Positions 8,604 through 16,158 of a stretch of 64,000 bases of DNA are shown in pieces. The DNA is taken from the NCBI RefSeq assembly GCF_943181405.1, contig NZ_CALPBY010000001.1:124001-188000 (forward strand), read 5' to 3'. The notes beneath the pieces are model-generated. The model saw only the letters and a list, made by a program, of their open reading frames with translations, ran no database searches and had not been told where the DNA came from. Source of the DNA: Cellulosimicrobium sp. Marseille-Q4280 (GTDB taxonomy: Bacteria; Actinomycetota; Actinomycetes; Actinomycetales; Cellulomonadaceae). Numbering within the stretch: the stretch's first letter is position 1; the number at the start of each line of letters is the position of its first letter. The position numbers and the translations under genes are program-made.

Positions 8604-9482
8604 ATGGTCGAACCGTCACAGCGCGCGAACCCGCCCTCGAACGAGCGTGCCCTCGAGCCCGATATCGTCACCGACCTGCGCGAGCGCATGACCTACGGCT
8701 CCTACCTGCACCTCGACACGCTGCTCGCGGCGCAGGAGCCCACCAGCACCCCGGCGCACCACGACGAGATGCTGTTCATCGTCCAGCACCAGACCACCGA
8801 GCTGTGGCTCAAGCTCGTGCTACACGAGCTCGTCTCGGCCCGCGACCTCCTCGCCGCCGACGAGCTCCAGGCCGCCCTCAAGCGGATCGCCCGCGTCAAG
8901 CACATCCAGCGCACGCTCACCGAGCAGTGGTCCGTCCTCGCGACGCTCACGCCCAGTGAGTACGCGCAGTTCCGCGGCTTCCTCGGGAACGCGTCGGGGT
9001 TCCAGTCGTGGCAGTACCGGGCGGTCGAGTTCCTCCTCGGCAACAAGAACGCGGGGATGCTCCAGGTCTTCGCGTCCGAGCCGGCCGCGCACGCCGAGCT
9101 CTCCCGGCTCCTCGGTGAGCCGAGCGTCTACGACGAGTTCCTCCGCTACCTCGCCCGCCACGGCCATGACGTCCCGGCACATGTCCTCGACCGCGACGTC
9201 ACGCACGCGCACGTCCTCGACGACGACCTCGTCGACGTCTTCCGCCGCATCTACGACGACCCCGACACCCACTGGTCCGCCTACGAGACGTGCGAGGAGC
9301 TCGTCGACCTCGAGGACAACTTCCAGCTCTGGCGCTTCCGCCACATGAAGACCGTCCTGCGCATCATCGGCACCAAGCGCGGCACCGGCGGGTCGAGCGG
9401 CGTCGGCTTCCTCCAGAAGGCCCTCGACCTCACGTTCTTCCCCGAGCTCTTCGCCGTCCGCACGGAGATCGGACGGTCATGA
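8604..9482 (+). CDS. kynA: Tryptophan 2,3-dioxygenase
   Basis: Haem enzyme converting L-tryptophan to N-formylkynurenine, first step of the kynurenine route. The 292 residues match the family throughout: [16 protein letters not shown], the distal-His helix [27 protein letters not shown], the haem-ligand region [14 protein letters not shown] and the substrate loop [14 protein letters not shown] 8604 is preceded by a -10 box rather than a ribosome site, so it is probably leaderless. The stop overlaps the next gene as ATGA. First gene of a four-gene operon. Confidence 0.96.
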   Translation: MVEPSQRANPPSNERALEPDIVTDLRERMTYGSYLHLDTLLAAQEPTSTPAHHDEMLFIVQHQTTELWLKLVLHELVSARDLLAADELQAALKRIARVKHIQRTLTEQWSVLATLTPSEYAQFRGFLGNASGFQSWQYRAVEFLLGNKNAGMLQVFASEPAAHAELSRLLGEPSVYDEFLRYLARHGHDVPAHVLDRDVTHAHVLDDDLVDVFRRIYDDPDTHWSAYETCEELVDLEDNFQLWRFRHMKTVLRIIGTKRGTGGSSGVGFLQKALDLTFFPELFAVRTEIGRS

Positions 9483-10711
9483 CGCGCCGGGTGATCGGCC
9501 GGGTCGTCGAGGGCGGGACGCTTCTCCCGCCGTTCACCGACGCGCACGTCCACCTCGGCCTCGTCGACGCGACCGCCCTCCTCCCGCACGGCATCGCCGC
9601 CGTCCACGACCTCGGCTGGGTGCCCGACGTCGCGGCGACGTGGGCTCGCGACGCCGAGTACTCCGGGCTCCCGGAGGTCGCGTTCGCCGGTGCGTTCCTC
9701 ACCGCGCCGGGCGGCTACCCCTCCGACCGTTCCTGGGCGCCGCACGGCTCGGTCGCGGAGGTGTCGTCGCCCGACCAGGCGGTCGCCGCCGTCGACCGCC
9801 AGCTCGCGGCCGGGGCGTCGTTCGTCAAGGTCGCGCTCAACAGCGAGGCGGGTCCCTTGCCCGACGACGTCACGCTCGCCGCGATCGTCGCGCGCGCCCA
9901 CGAGCGGGGCCGGGACGTCGTCGCACACGCGGAGGGGCCGGGTCAGGTGGCGCGCGCGTTCGAGGCCGGCGTCGACCGCCTCGCCCACGCCCCGTTCTCC
10001 GAGCGACTGCCCGACGACCTGATCCTTGCCATGGCGCGCCCGGGCCCCCACCCCCGCGCCGAGCACGACGCTGCGTGCGGTCGAGCACGACCTGAGGGCC
10101 GGAATGCGCCCGGGAACGACCCTCAGGTCGTGATCGGCACGGTGCCGGTGAGCCGCACGACGTGGGTGAGCACGCTCGACATCCACGGGTGGGGCACGCC
10201 GACGCCCGCGCAGGACGTCGCGATCGACAACGTGCGGCGCTTCGCGGCCGCGGGCGGCACGGTCGTGTACGGCACGGACCTGGGCAACGGCCCGCTGCCG
10301 GTCGGCGTGAACGAGCGCGAGCTGCGCGCGCTCACCGCCGCCGGGTTCGGCCCGGAGGCCCTCGTGCGCGCCCTCACGTCCACCACGTCCTCGAACTCCA
10401 CCCGTCCCGCGAACTCCACCCGTCCCGCGGCCTCCACCCGTCCCGCGGGCTCCACCCGTCCTGCGGCCTCCACGCTTCCCGTGACCTCCGCCCTTCCTGC
10501 CGAGCACGACCTGGAGGACGGCACGAGCCGCGGGACGACCGCCAGGTCGTGCTCGGCAGAGCGGGTGACGTTCGTGCCGGGCGCACAGCCTGACGACCCG
10601 GACGACCTCCCGCGCTGGCTCGCCGGCGCCTCGACCCTGCACCTGGACGACGTGCTGCGCCCGGGGTTCACCCCGCCGTCGGGCACGACCACCCGGAAGG
10701 ACCAGCCATGA
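9479..10711 (+). CDS. Metal-dependent amidohydrolase of the kynurenine operon, with palindromic insertions
   Basis: A 410-residue imidazolonepropionase-like amidohydrolase between tryptophan dioxygenase and kynureninase, so it is a candidate N-formylkynurenine deformylase (inference from position). Expected metal ligands are present: DAHVHLG (HxH), FVKVALN (possible carbamylated Lys), VVAHAEG, LAHAPFS and VVYGTDLG. Two low-complexity stretches interrupt the fold. Residues about 187-223 coincide with a palindromic repeat at 10082-10136. Residues about 304-362 consist of six STRPA-type repeats plus a second palindrome at 10497-10559. Both are kept in frame. Start and stop overlap neighbours as ATGA. 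Whether the enzyme is still active is uncertain. Confidence 0.8.
   Translation: MTRRVIGRVVEGGTLLPPFTDAHVHLGLVDATALLPHGIAAVHDLGWVPDVAATWARDAEYSGLPEVAFAGAFLTAPGGYPSDRSWAPHGSVAEVSSPDQAVAAVDRQLAAGASFVKVALNSEAGPLPDDVTLAAIVARAHERGRDVVAHAEGPGQVARAFEAGVDRLAHAPFSERLPDDLILAMARPGPHPRAEHDAACGRARPEGRNAPGNDPQVVIGTVPVSRTTWVSTLDIHGWGTPTPAQDVAIDNVRRFAAAGGTVVYGTDLGNGPLPVGVNERELRALTAAGFGPEALVRALTSTTSSNSTRPANSTRPAASTRPAGSTRPAASTLPVTSALPAEHDLEDGTSRGTTARSCSAERVTFVPGAQPDDPDDLPRWLAGASTLHLDDVLRPGFTPPSGTTTRKDQP
10082..10136. repeat. Class-B palindrome inside a CDS
   Basis: Arms 10082-10098 and 10120-10136 (CGAGCACGACCTGAGGG and near-complement, one mismatch) with a 21-nt loop. An additional half-site GCCGAGCACGAC precedes it at about 10059-10070. 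The same core recurs at 10497-10559 and 43537-43595. Confidence 0.7.
10394..10501 (+). repeat. 18-bp minisatellite, six units
   Basis: Six tandem 18-bp units (consensus AACTCCACCCGTCCCGCG, decaying to the right) encode repeats of (N/A/G)STRPA in the amidohydrolase. It directly adjoins the palindrome at 10497. Confidence 0.85.
10497..10559. repeat. Class-B palindrome inside a CDS
   Basis: Perfect 18-bp arms at 10497-10514 and 10542-10559 (CTGCCGAGCACGACCTGG and complement) around a 27-nt loop. It is translated in frame as part of the amidohydrolase. Confidence 0.8.
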
Positions 10712-12105
10712 CTCCCACAACCGCGTCCCGCGACGACCACCCCGACCGTCCGGCCGACCATGCCGACCATGCCGACCATGCCGACCATGCCGACCCCGCC
10801 GCCGACCCCGTCGCCGACCGCGCCGCCGAACGTGCTGCGCGGGCGCGCCGGCTCGACGCGGCCGACCCGCTCGCGCACCACGTCGACGCGTTCGTCCCGT
10901 CGGACGACGTGGTCGCCTACCTCGACGGCAACTCGCTCGGGCGCCCGACACGCGCTTCTGCCGAACGCCTCGCCCGGTTCGCGACGGAGCAGTGGGGTGC
11001 GCGGCTCATCCGCGGCTGGGACGAGGAGTGGTACGAGCTGCCGCTGACGCTCGGGGACCGGATCGGCGCGGCGGCGCTCGGCGCGGCGGCGGGCCAGACG
11101 TTCGTCGCGGACTCCACGACCGTGGTCCTCTACAAGCTCGTCCGCGCAGCGCTCGCGGCCCCGCAGGTGGACGGGCGCGACGAGATCGTCCTCGACTCCG
11201 GCAACTTCCCGACCGACCGCTACGTCCTCGAAGGGGTCGCGCGCGAGCACGGTGCGACGCTGCGCTGGATCGAGCCCGAGCGTGACGCCGGCGTCACGCC
11301 AGACCAGGTCGCCGCTGTGCTCTCCGACCGCACCGCGCTCGTCGTGCTGAGCCACGTCGCGTACCGGTCGGGGTACGTGAGCGACGCGGAGGCGATCACG
11401 CGCCTCGCGCACGACGCCGGAGCGCTCGTCCTGTGGGACCTGTGCCACTCCGCGGGAGCGGTGCCCGTCGCGCTCGACACGTGGCGCGTCGACCTGGCGG
11501 TCGGCTGCACGTACAAGTACCTCAACGGCGGGCCGGGCGCGCCCGCGTTCGGGTACGTGCGCGCCGACCTGCAGGACGTCCTGACCCAGCCGATCCAGGG
11601 GTGGATGGGCAGCGCGGCGCCGTTCGAGATGGGGCCGGGCTACGCCCCGCACCCCGGACCGCGAGGGTTCCTCAGCGGGACGCCCGCGATCGTCGGGATG
11701 CTCGCGATGCAGGACATGGTCGACCTCATCGCCGACGCCGGCATGGACGCGATCCGCGCGAAGTCCGCCGCGCTCACCGAGCACGCGCTCGACCTCGTGG
11801 ACGAGCTGCTCGTGCCGCTCGGTGCGCACGTCGCGTCTCCGCGCGACGTCGCCCGGCGCGGCAGCCACGTCACCGTCGACCACGACGCGTTCGAGGCGAC
11901 GCTTCCCCTGCTCTGGGCGCGTGGCGTCATCCCGGACTTCCGTCGTCCGAACGGCCTGCGCCTCGGGCTCTCGCCCCTGTCGACCTCGTTCGACGAGGTG
12001 CGCGTGGGCGTCGAGGCCGTGCGCGACGCCCTCGCGGAGGTGATGTCGGGCCAAGTCCCCGCTGCGCGACTGGTCGACGACGCGCCCGACGCCCCGACGC
12101 CGTGA
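10708..12105 (+). CDS. kynU: Kynureninase
   Basis: PLP enzyme hydrolysing kynurenine to anthranilate and alanine. The 465 residues carry YLDGNSLGRPT near 71, SGNFPTDRY, the PLP Asp region VLWDLCHSAGAVPV and the Schiff-base Lys in GCTYKYLNGGPGAP near 270. The C-terminal domain motif PDFRRPNGLRLGLSPLSTSF is present. Residues 16-28 are an HAD tripeptide repeat (four 9-bp units GACCATGCC at 10756-10791), an N-terminal extension not found in typical family members. ATG overlaps the preceding stop (ATGA), and the stop overlaps the next GTG (GTGA). Confidence 0.95.
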   Translation: MTPTTASRDDHPDRPADHADHADHADHADPAADPVADRAAERAARARRLDAADPLAHHVDAFVPSDDVVAYLDGNSLGRPTRASAERLARFATEQWGARLIRGWDEEWYELPLTLGDRIGAAALGAAAGQTFVADSTTVVLYKLVRAALAAPQVDGRDEIVLDSGNFPTDRYVLEGVAREHGATLRWIEPERDAGVTPDQVAAVLSDRTALVVLSHVAYRSGYVSDAEAITRLAHDAGALVLWDLCHSAGAVPVALDTWRVDLAVGCTYKYLNGGPGAPAFGYVRADLQDVLTQPIQGWMGSAAPFEMGPGYAPHPGPRGFLSGTPAIVGMLAMQDMVDLIADAGMDAIRAKSAALTEHALDLVDELLVPLGAHVASPRDVARRGSHVTVDHDAFEATLPLLWARGVIPDFRRPNGLRLGLSPLSTSFDEVRVGVEAVRDALAEVMSGQVPAARLVDDAPDAPTP

Positions 12106-13019
12106 GCCGGCAGCTGAGCCCGGCACCTGACACCGACGACGTGGTCCTCGACGACCTCGACGCCCGCCCGGGCAGCGCGACGTCGCTGCTGCGCACGGTC
12201 GTCGGGCTGTACCTGCGCGACCTCGGCGGCTGGGTCGCCGTCGCGGATCTCGTCGCGCTGCTGGACGCCGTCGGCGTCCCGTCCGCGGGCGCCCGCAGCG
12301 CGGTCTCGCGGGTCAAGGCGAGAGGGCTGCTCCTCGCGGACGACGTCGGCGGTCGGCCGGGGTACCGGCTCGCCCCGGGCGCCGACGCGATGCTCGCGCG
12401 CGGGGACCGGCGCATCTTCGCCTACCGGCAGCAGGCCGACGACGACGCGTGGCTCCTCGTCTCGTTCTCCGTCCCCGAGGACCGGCGGGCCGCGCGCCAC
12501 CAGCTCCGACGCCACCTCGGGGGGATCGGGTGCGGGACGGTCGCCGACGCCCTGTGGATCTGCCCGGCGCACCTGTCCGGCGAGGTCGAGCAGATCCTCG
12601 ACCACCTGGACCTGCGCGACGCCGCGACGCTGTTCGTCACCGGGACGCCCCAGACCCACGGGACCTTCGCCGACGCCGCGGCTCGCTGGTGGGACCTCGA
12701 CCGGATCGCCGCGCTGCACGGCACGTTCCTCGCGGCGCACGGGGACGCACCTCGGCGGCCCGGGCCCGACGACGCCGGGTCGTCCGGGTCCACCCTCTCG
12801 CCGCGGGAGGCGTTCGCCCGGTGGGTGCGCGCCGTCGACGACTGGCGGCCCGTCCCGTACGTCGACCCGGGACTGCCCCCGAGCGCCCTGTCCGCCGACT
12901 GGCCGGGGACGGCCAGCACCGCGCTGTTCGGTGCCCTGCGGGCCGCGCTCGCCGGCCCGGCGTCCGAGCACGTCCGAGCCGTCACGAGGGAGAGCCCAGG
13001 ACGTCACGGCCGGCCGTGA
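12102..13019 (+). CDS. PaaX-family transcriptional regulator
   Basis: A 305-residue PaaX-type repressor. An N-terminal winged helix (TSLLRTVVGLYLRDLGGWV, then VSRVKARGLL) is followed by a central domain with WLLVSFSVPEDRRAARHQLR and GTVADALWICP, and a helical C-terminal domain (SPREAFARWV). PaaX proteins sense acyl-CoA-type ligands of aromatic degradation. As last gene of the kynurenine operon it probably regulates the operon, perhaps at the GTCAC-N4-GTGAC site at 8577. GTG 12102 was chosen from the GTGA overlap with kynU. Confidence 0.82.
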   Translation: MSRQLSPAPDTDDVVLDDLDARPGSATSLLRTVVGLYLRDLGGWVAVADLVALLDAVGVPSAGARSAVSRVKARGLLLADDVGGRPGYRLAPGADAMLARGDRRIFAYRQQADDDAWLLVSFSVPEDRRAARHQLRRHLGGIGCGTVADALWICPAHLSGEVEQILDHLDLRDAATLFVTGTPQTHGTFADAAARWWDLDRIAALHGTFLAAHGDAPRRPGPDDAGSSGSTLSPREAFARWVRAVDDWRPVPYVDPGLPPSALSADWPGTASTALFGALRAALAGPASEHVRAVTRESPGRHGRP

Positions 13020-13024
13020 CGTGC

Positions 13025-13061
13025 ATGCAGAGTGCCTGCATTGGCGCTAGGATGCCTGCAT
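13025..13061 (+). promoter_or_regulatory. vapBC promoter/operator (leaderless)
   Basis: ATGCAG-N5-CTGCAT (13025-13041) and a second TGCCTGCAT (13053-13061; first copy 13033-13041) flank TAGGAT (13048-13053), a -10 box 6 nt before the ATG at 13060. The repeated half-sites fit autoregulation by the antitoxin-toxin complex, and the transcript is predicted to be leaderless. Confidence 0.6.
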
Positions 13062-13290
13062 GGTGACGATCACGATCCGCGACGTCCCGCAGGACGTGCG
13101 GGACGAGCTCGCGTCGCGCGCAGCAGGCAGCGGGCGGTCGCTGCAGGAGTACCTGGCGGCGGCGCTCCGCGAGATCGCCGCGCGTCCGTCCCTCGAGAGC
13201 GCTGTGGTGGAGGTGCGCCGGCGCGCTCGTGGCCTGCCGGAGCTCGAGGTCGGCGACGTCCTGGCCGACCTCGCGGCCGACCGGCGGTGA
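13060..13290 (+). CDS. vapB: VapB-type ribbon-helix-helix antitoxin (FitA-like)
   Basis: A 76-residue antitoxin. The N-terminal strand VTITIRDVPQDVRDEL and helix SLQEYLAAALREIA form a ribbon-helix-helix DNA-binding domain. The C-terminal part (RARGLPELEVGDVLADL) is the expected toxin-wrapping segment. It overlaps the toxin gene by GTGA. It probably represses its own operon through the TGCCTGCAT repeats at the start codon. Confidence 0.88.
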   Translation: MVTITIRDVPQDVRDELASRAAGSGRSLQEYLAAALREIAARPSLESAVVEVRRRARGLPELEVGDVLADLAADRR

Positions 13291-13754
13291 GCAGCCGGTT
13301 GCCGGCGCATCGCGGCTCGAGCGGCCCGGCCCGGTCGCCGTCCGGCGGGGCGCCCCTCGGCCCGCTCGTCGTCGACGCGTCGGCGGTGCTCACGATGCTC
13401 GTCGACCCGGGCGCTCGCGGTGAGGCGGTCGCACGCCGCACGCGCGGGGTCGGCGTGCTCGACGCCCCGGACCTCCTGCCCTACGAGGTCGCGAACGTCC
13501 TCCGTCGTCGACGCGCGTCGGGGCTCCTGACCGAGCGTGAGGCGCGGTCCGCGCTGGAGGGCTTCGAGCTCCTACCGGTGCAGCTCTGGCCGTTCGCCGT
13601 CCTCGCGGCGCGGGCGTGGGAGCTCGGTGCGAACCTCTCGACCTACGACGCGTCGTACGTCGCGCTCGCGGAGCGGCTCCGCGGGACGCTGCTCACGGCC
13701 GATGCGCGGATCGCGAGAGCGTCGGGCATCCGGTGCGCGGTCGACCTGCTCTGA
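13287..13754 (+). CDS. vapC: VapC-family PIN-domain toxin ribonuclease
   Basis: A 155-residue PIN-domain RNase, toxin of a type II module. The acidic active-site residues are visible: VVDASAVLTML (Asp), LPYEVANVLRR (Glu), STYDASYVALAE (Asp) and LLTADARIARA (Asp). The first 25 residues are a low-complexity extension before the PIN fold. GTG 13287 gives the GTGA overlap with vapB; a later start near VVDAS is possible. RNA target unknown. Confidence 0.87.
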   Translation: MSSRLPAHRGSSGPARSPSGGAPLGPLVVDASAVLTMLVDPGARGEAVARRTRGVGVLDAPDLLPYEVANVLRRRRASGLLTEREARSALEGFELLPVQLWPFAVLAARAWELGANLSTYDASYVALAERLRGTLLTADARIARASGIRCAVDLL

Positions 13755-13776
13755 GAGGCCGGTGCAGCGGACGTGG

Positions 13777-13794
13777 AGCCGGCGAGCGCCGGCT
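13777..13794. terminator. Short hairpin terminator
   Basis: AGCCGGC-GAGC-GCCGGCT, 7-bp arms, between the convergent vapC and acetyltransferase genes. Confidence 0.5.
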
Positions 13795-13809
13795 ACCGCG
13801 ACCTCGACG

Positions 13810-14538
13810 TCAGACGGCGGTGCCCGGCGCGGCGGCGGGGACGATCCGCGGGCCCGGACCCGGGACGTCGAGCGTGCGCGGCGCACGGTAGGTCCACTCG
13901 CGATCGGCGTCGGTGATCCCGCGCAGCACGCGCGCGGGCACGCCCCCGACGACGGTCATCGGCGGCACGTTCCCCGCCACGACGGCTCCCGCGGCGACGA
14001 CCGAACCCCGCCCCACGGTGACGCCCGGCAGGATGACTGCTCCCGTCCCGACCCACACGTCGTCCTCGATGACGACCGGCGCGGAAAACTGGGTGCCGTC
14101 GGGTCGCAGGTCGGGGTGCACGGGATGTCCGGTCGTCGAGATCGTCACGTTCGGCGCGAACATCACGCGGTCGCCCACGGTGATCTCCACGTCGTCGACG
14201 AGCGTGAGCCCGAAGTTCGCGTACACGCCGTTCCCGAGGCGCGTCGTGCTGCCGTAAGCCACGCGCAGCGTCGGCTCGATCCAGACGTCGTCGCCGACGG
14301 CGGCGAACAGCTCGTGCAGCAGACGCCGCCGCTCGTCGGTCGCCGACGGCCGGGTCGCGTTGAAGTCGTAGGTCAGGTCGGTCGCTCGTGCGCGCTCGGC
14401 GGCGAGGCCGGCGACGCCGTGGTCCGTGTACAGCTCGTGCGCCGCCATGCGCCGCCGGATCTCGCGTTCGTGCTCGTCCACAGGTCTGGGCTCCCAGGGA
14501 TCGGGGTGGAGGTCGGGTTCGGGACCAGCCTCTCGCAC
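13810..14538 (-). CDS. Maltose O-acetyltransferase-like sugar acetyltransferase
   Basis: A 242-residue left-handed beta-helix acetyltransferase (LacA/Maa group) transferring acetyl from acetyl-CoA to a sugar hydroxyl. The N-terminal Maa region (MAAHELYTDHGVAGLAAERA, DFNATRP) precedes hexapeptide repeats. These carry the catalytic-His motif TTGHPVHPDLR and VWVGTGAVILPGVTVGRGSV. The C-terminal about 35 residues are a Pro-rich extension. GTG 14538 is the longest start; the family region begins near residue 20, so a shorter start is possible. Confidence 0.85.
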   Translation of the reverse strand: MREAGPEPDLHPDPWEPRPVDEHEREIRRRMAAHELYTDHGVAGLAAERARATDLTYDFNATRPSATDERRRLLHELFAAVGDDVWIEPTLRVAYGSTTRLGNGVYANFGLTLVDDVEITVGDRVMFAPNVTISTTGHPVHPDLRPDGTQFSAPVVIEDDVWVGTGAVILPGVTVGRGSVVAAGAVVAGNVPPMTVVGGVPARVLRGITDADREWTYRAPRTLDVPGPGPRIVPAAAPGTAV

Positions 14539-14623
14539 CCGAGCTCGAACGGCGCACTCCGGGCCGGGAGATGCGCTCTCCCGTGCATCCCTGGAGCGGG
14601 AGCGGATCTCTCGCCGGCTGCCC

Positions 14624-15367
14624 TCAGGCGACGTCGCCTCCGCCGTCCGGCAGGACGATCGTCGTCACGACGTCCGTCACGGCGGGGCGTCGCGGCGTCG
14701 ACCCGAACCCGAAGCGCACCGGCGGGTCGACGGACGTGAGGTTTCCCAGCGGCTCGCCGTCCCACGAGGACGTGACCTCGTCGAGCGCGTGCACGTCCGT
14801 GGCGCCGTAGTGCTCGACGCGGCCCGACCCTGCGCTCCCGCGCGTGCGCACGCCGTGCATCAGCGCTCGGGCGACGGGGTCGGTCACGGTCGTGAACCGT
14901 CGTGACCCGGCGACCCGATCCGGGACCGCCCGCAGTGCGTGCCCCAGGCCGGTCCGCCGCCCGACGACGAGCCGCGCCTCGAGCGGGCCCGCCGACACCT
15001 GCCACGGGCGAGGAACCCGATCCAGCCGCGTCCGGCGGCCTGCCGAGCCACCTGTCGTTTCGCCCGTCGTTCCGCCCGTCGTCCCGCCCGGCGGAGCCTC
15101 GACGTCCGTGACCTCGACGTCCACGACCTCGACGTCCACGACCCGCACGGCGACGACCTCGACCCGGTCGAACCGGTACGTCGAGGCCACGAGCTCGGCG
15201 ACCTCCGCGGTCGGTGCGAGCAGGAGGCGCTCGCCGTCGGGTCGTTCCACCATGACGTCGGCGAACAGGCCGAAGGGCGAGCGGTCCCAGCGGCCGACGA
15301 CGACCCGGGTCCCGGACGACGTGCCCCAACCGGCGATCCGGCCGTGGAAGATCAGGGCGGGCGACAT
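14624..15367 (-). CDS. Hypothetical protein with Val/Asp repeat
   Basis: A 247-residue protein I do not recognise. It has no signal peptide or membrane segment. The N-terminal domain (SPALIFHGRIAGWGTSSGTR, VGRWDRSPFGLFADVMVERPDG) looks beta-rich. The middle carries tandem VVDVEV repeats and a PGGTTGGTTGETTGG run, both made of 9-15-bp direct repeats. The C-terminal half has HALDEVTSSWDGEPLGNLTS. ATG 15367 was chosen because TACGCT lies 6 nt upstream as a leaderless -10. Confidence 0.6.
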   Translation of the reverse strand: MSPALIFHGRIAGWGTSSGTRVVVGRWDRSPFGLFADVMVERPDGERLLLAPTAEVAELVASTYRFDRVEVVAVRVVDVEVVDVEVTDVEAPPGGTTGGTTGETTGGSAGRRTRLDRVPRPWQVSAGPLEARLVVGRRTGLGHALRAVPDRVAGSRRFTTVTDPVARALMHGVRTRGSAGSGRVEHYGATDVHALDEVTSSWDGEPLGNLTSVDPPVRFGFGSTPRRPAVTDVVTTIVLPDGGGDVA

Positions 15368-15543
15368 CCGGGAAGCGTAGGCCGGTGCGTTCCTGGTCGC
15401 CCGTCGGTGGGCACGTGGCGTCGACCCGCGCTGCCGCACCGCCGCGCCGCCGTGCGGCCGCGCTGGCGAGCGACGGCGGGCGGCGAGACGCTCGACGGGA
15501 GGCGGCGACCGCCGTCGGGCAGCGAGCGCGAAGGAGGCCGACC

Positions 15544-15969
15544 GTGCCGAAGACGACCCGCAGCGGGGACGCGAAGGAGTCCGAGATCCCGAGCACGCTC
15601 CAGCGCTCGGACGAGAAGGCGCAGCGGACGTTCGCCAAGGCCTACGACGCCGCGATGGAGCAGTACGGATCCGCCGAGCGCGCAGGCCGCGTGGCGTTCG
15701 CGGCGCTCAAGCACACGCACGAGAAGGTCGGCGACCACTGGGAGCCCAAGGACGAGCCGGGGCCGTCGGACGAGCGCGCCGAGGAGGACGGCCTGGAGTC
15801 CTCGGCGGAGACGGCGGGCGGCGTGGACGCGAACGCGACCAAGGAGCACCTGCTCGACGTCGCGCGACGGCTCGACGTGGACGGCCGGTCGTCGATGACG
15901 AAGGACGAGCTGGTCGAGGCGATCCAGCGCGCGAACGACCGCGCGACCAGGCACGCTCGCGGCGACTGA
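15544..15969 (+). CDS. ChaB-like protein with Rho N-terminal-type domain
   Basis: A 141-residue protein. Residues about 12-65 match the ChaB family (IPSTLQRSDEKAQRTFAKAY, ALKHTHEKVGDHW), small proteins of unclear role once linked to cation transport. An acidic linker leads to residues about 100-135 (TKEHLLDVARRLDVDGRSSM, TKDELVEAIQRANDR), a Rho-N/SAP-like helical nucleic-acid-binding motif. GTG 15544 has an ideal ribosome site, AAGGAGG at 15531-15537. Confidence 0.8.
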   Translation: MPKTTRSGDAKESEIPSTLQRSDEKAQRTFAKAYDAAMEQYGSAERAGRVAFAALKHTHEKVGDHWEPKDEPGPSDERAEEDGLESSAETAGGVDANATKEHLLDVARRLDVDGRSSMTKDELVEAIQRANDRATRHARGD

Positions 15970-16158
15970 CGGACCTCGGCGTCGGCGACTCTGACAACTC
16001 CGGCACTCCGGGAGCAACCAGGACGGCTCTCCGGTGGCCTTCGTCACAGCCTGACGCGTTCACCCGCGCTCGCCCCCGGAGGTGCGTCCGGAGCGACCTA
16101 CGGTGGATCCGTGGGTCGCCCCCGGCCCGCCGCCCGTGATGCCGACCCCCAGGTAGTG

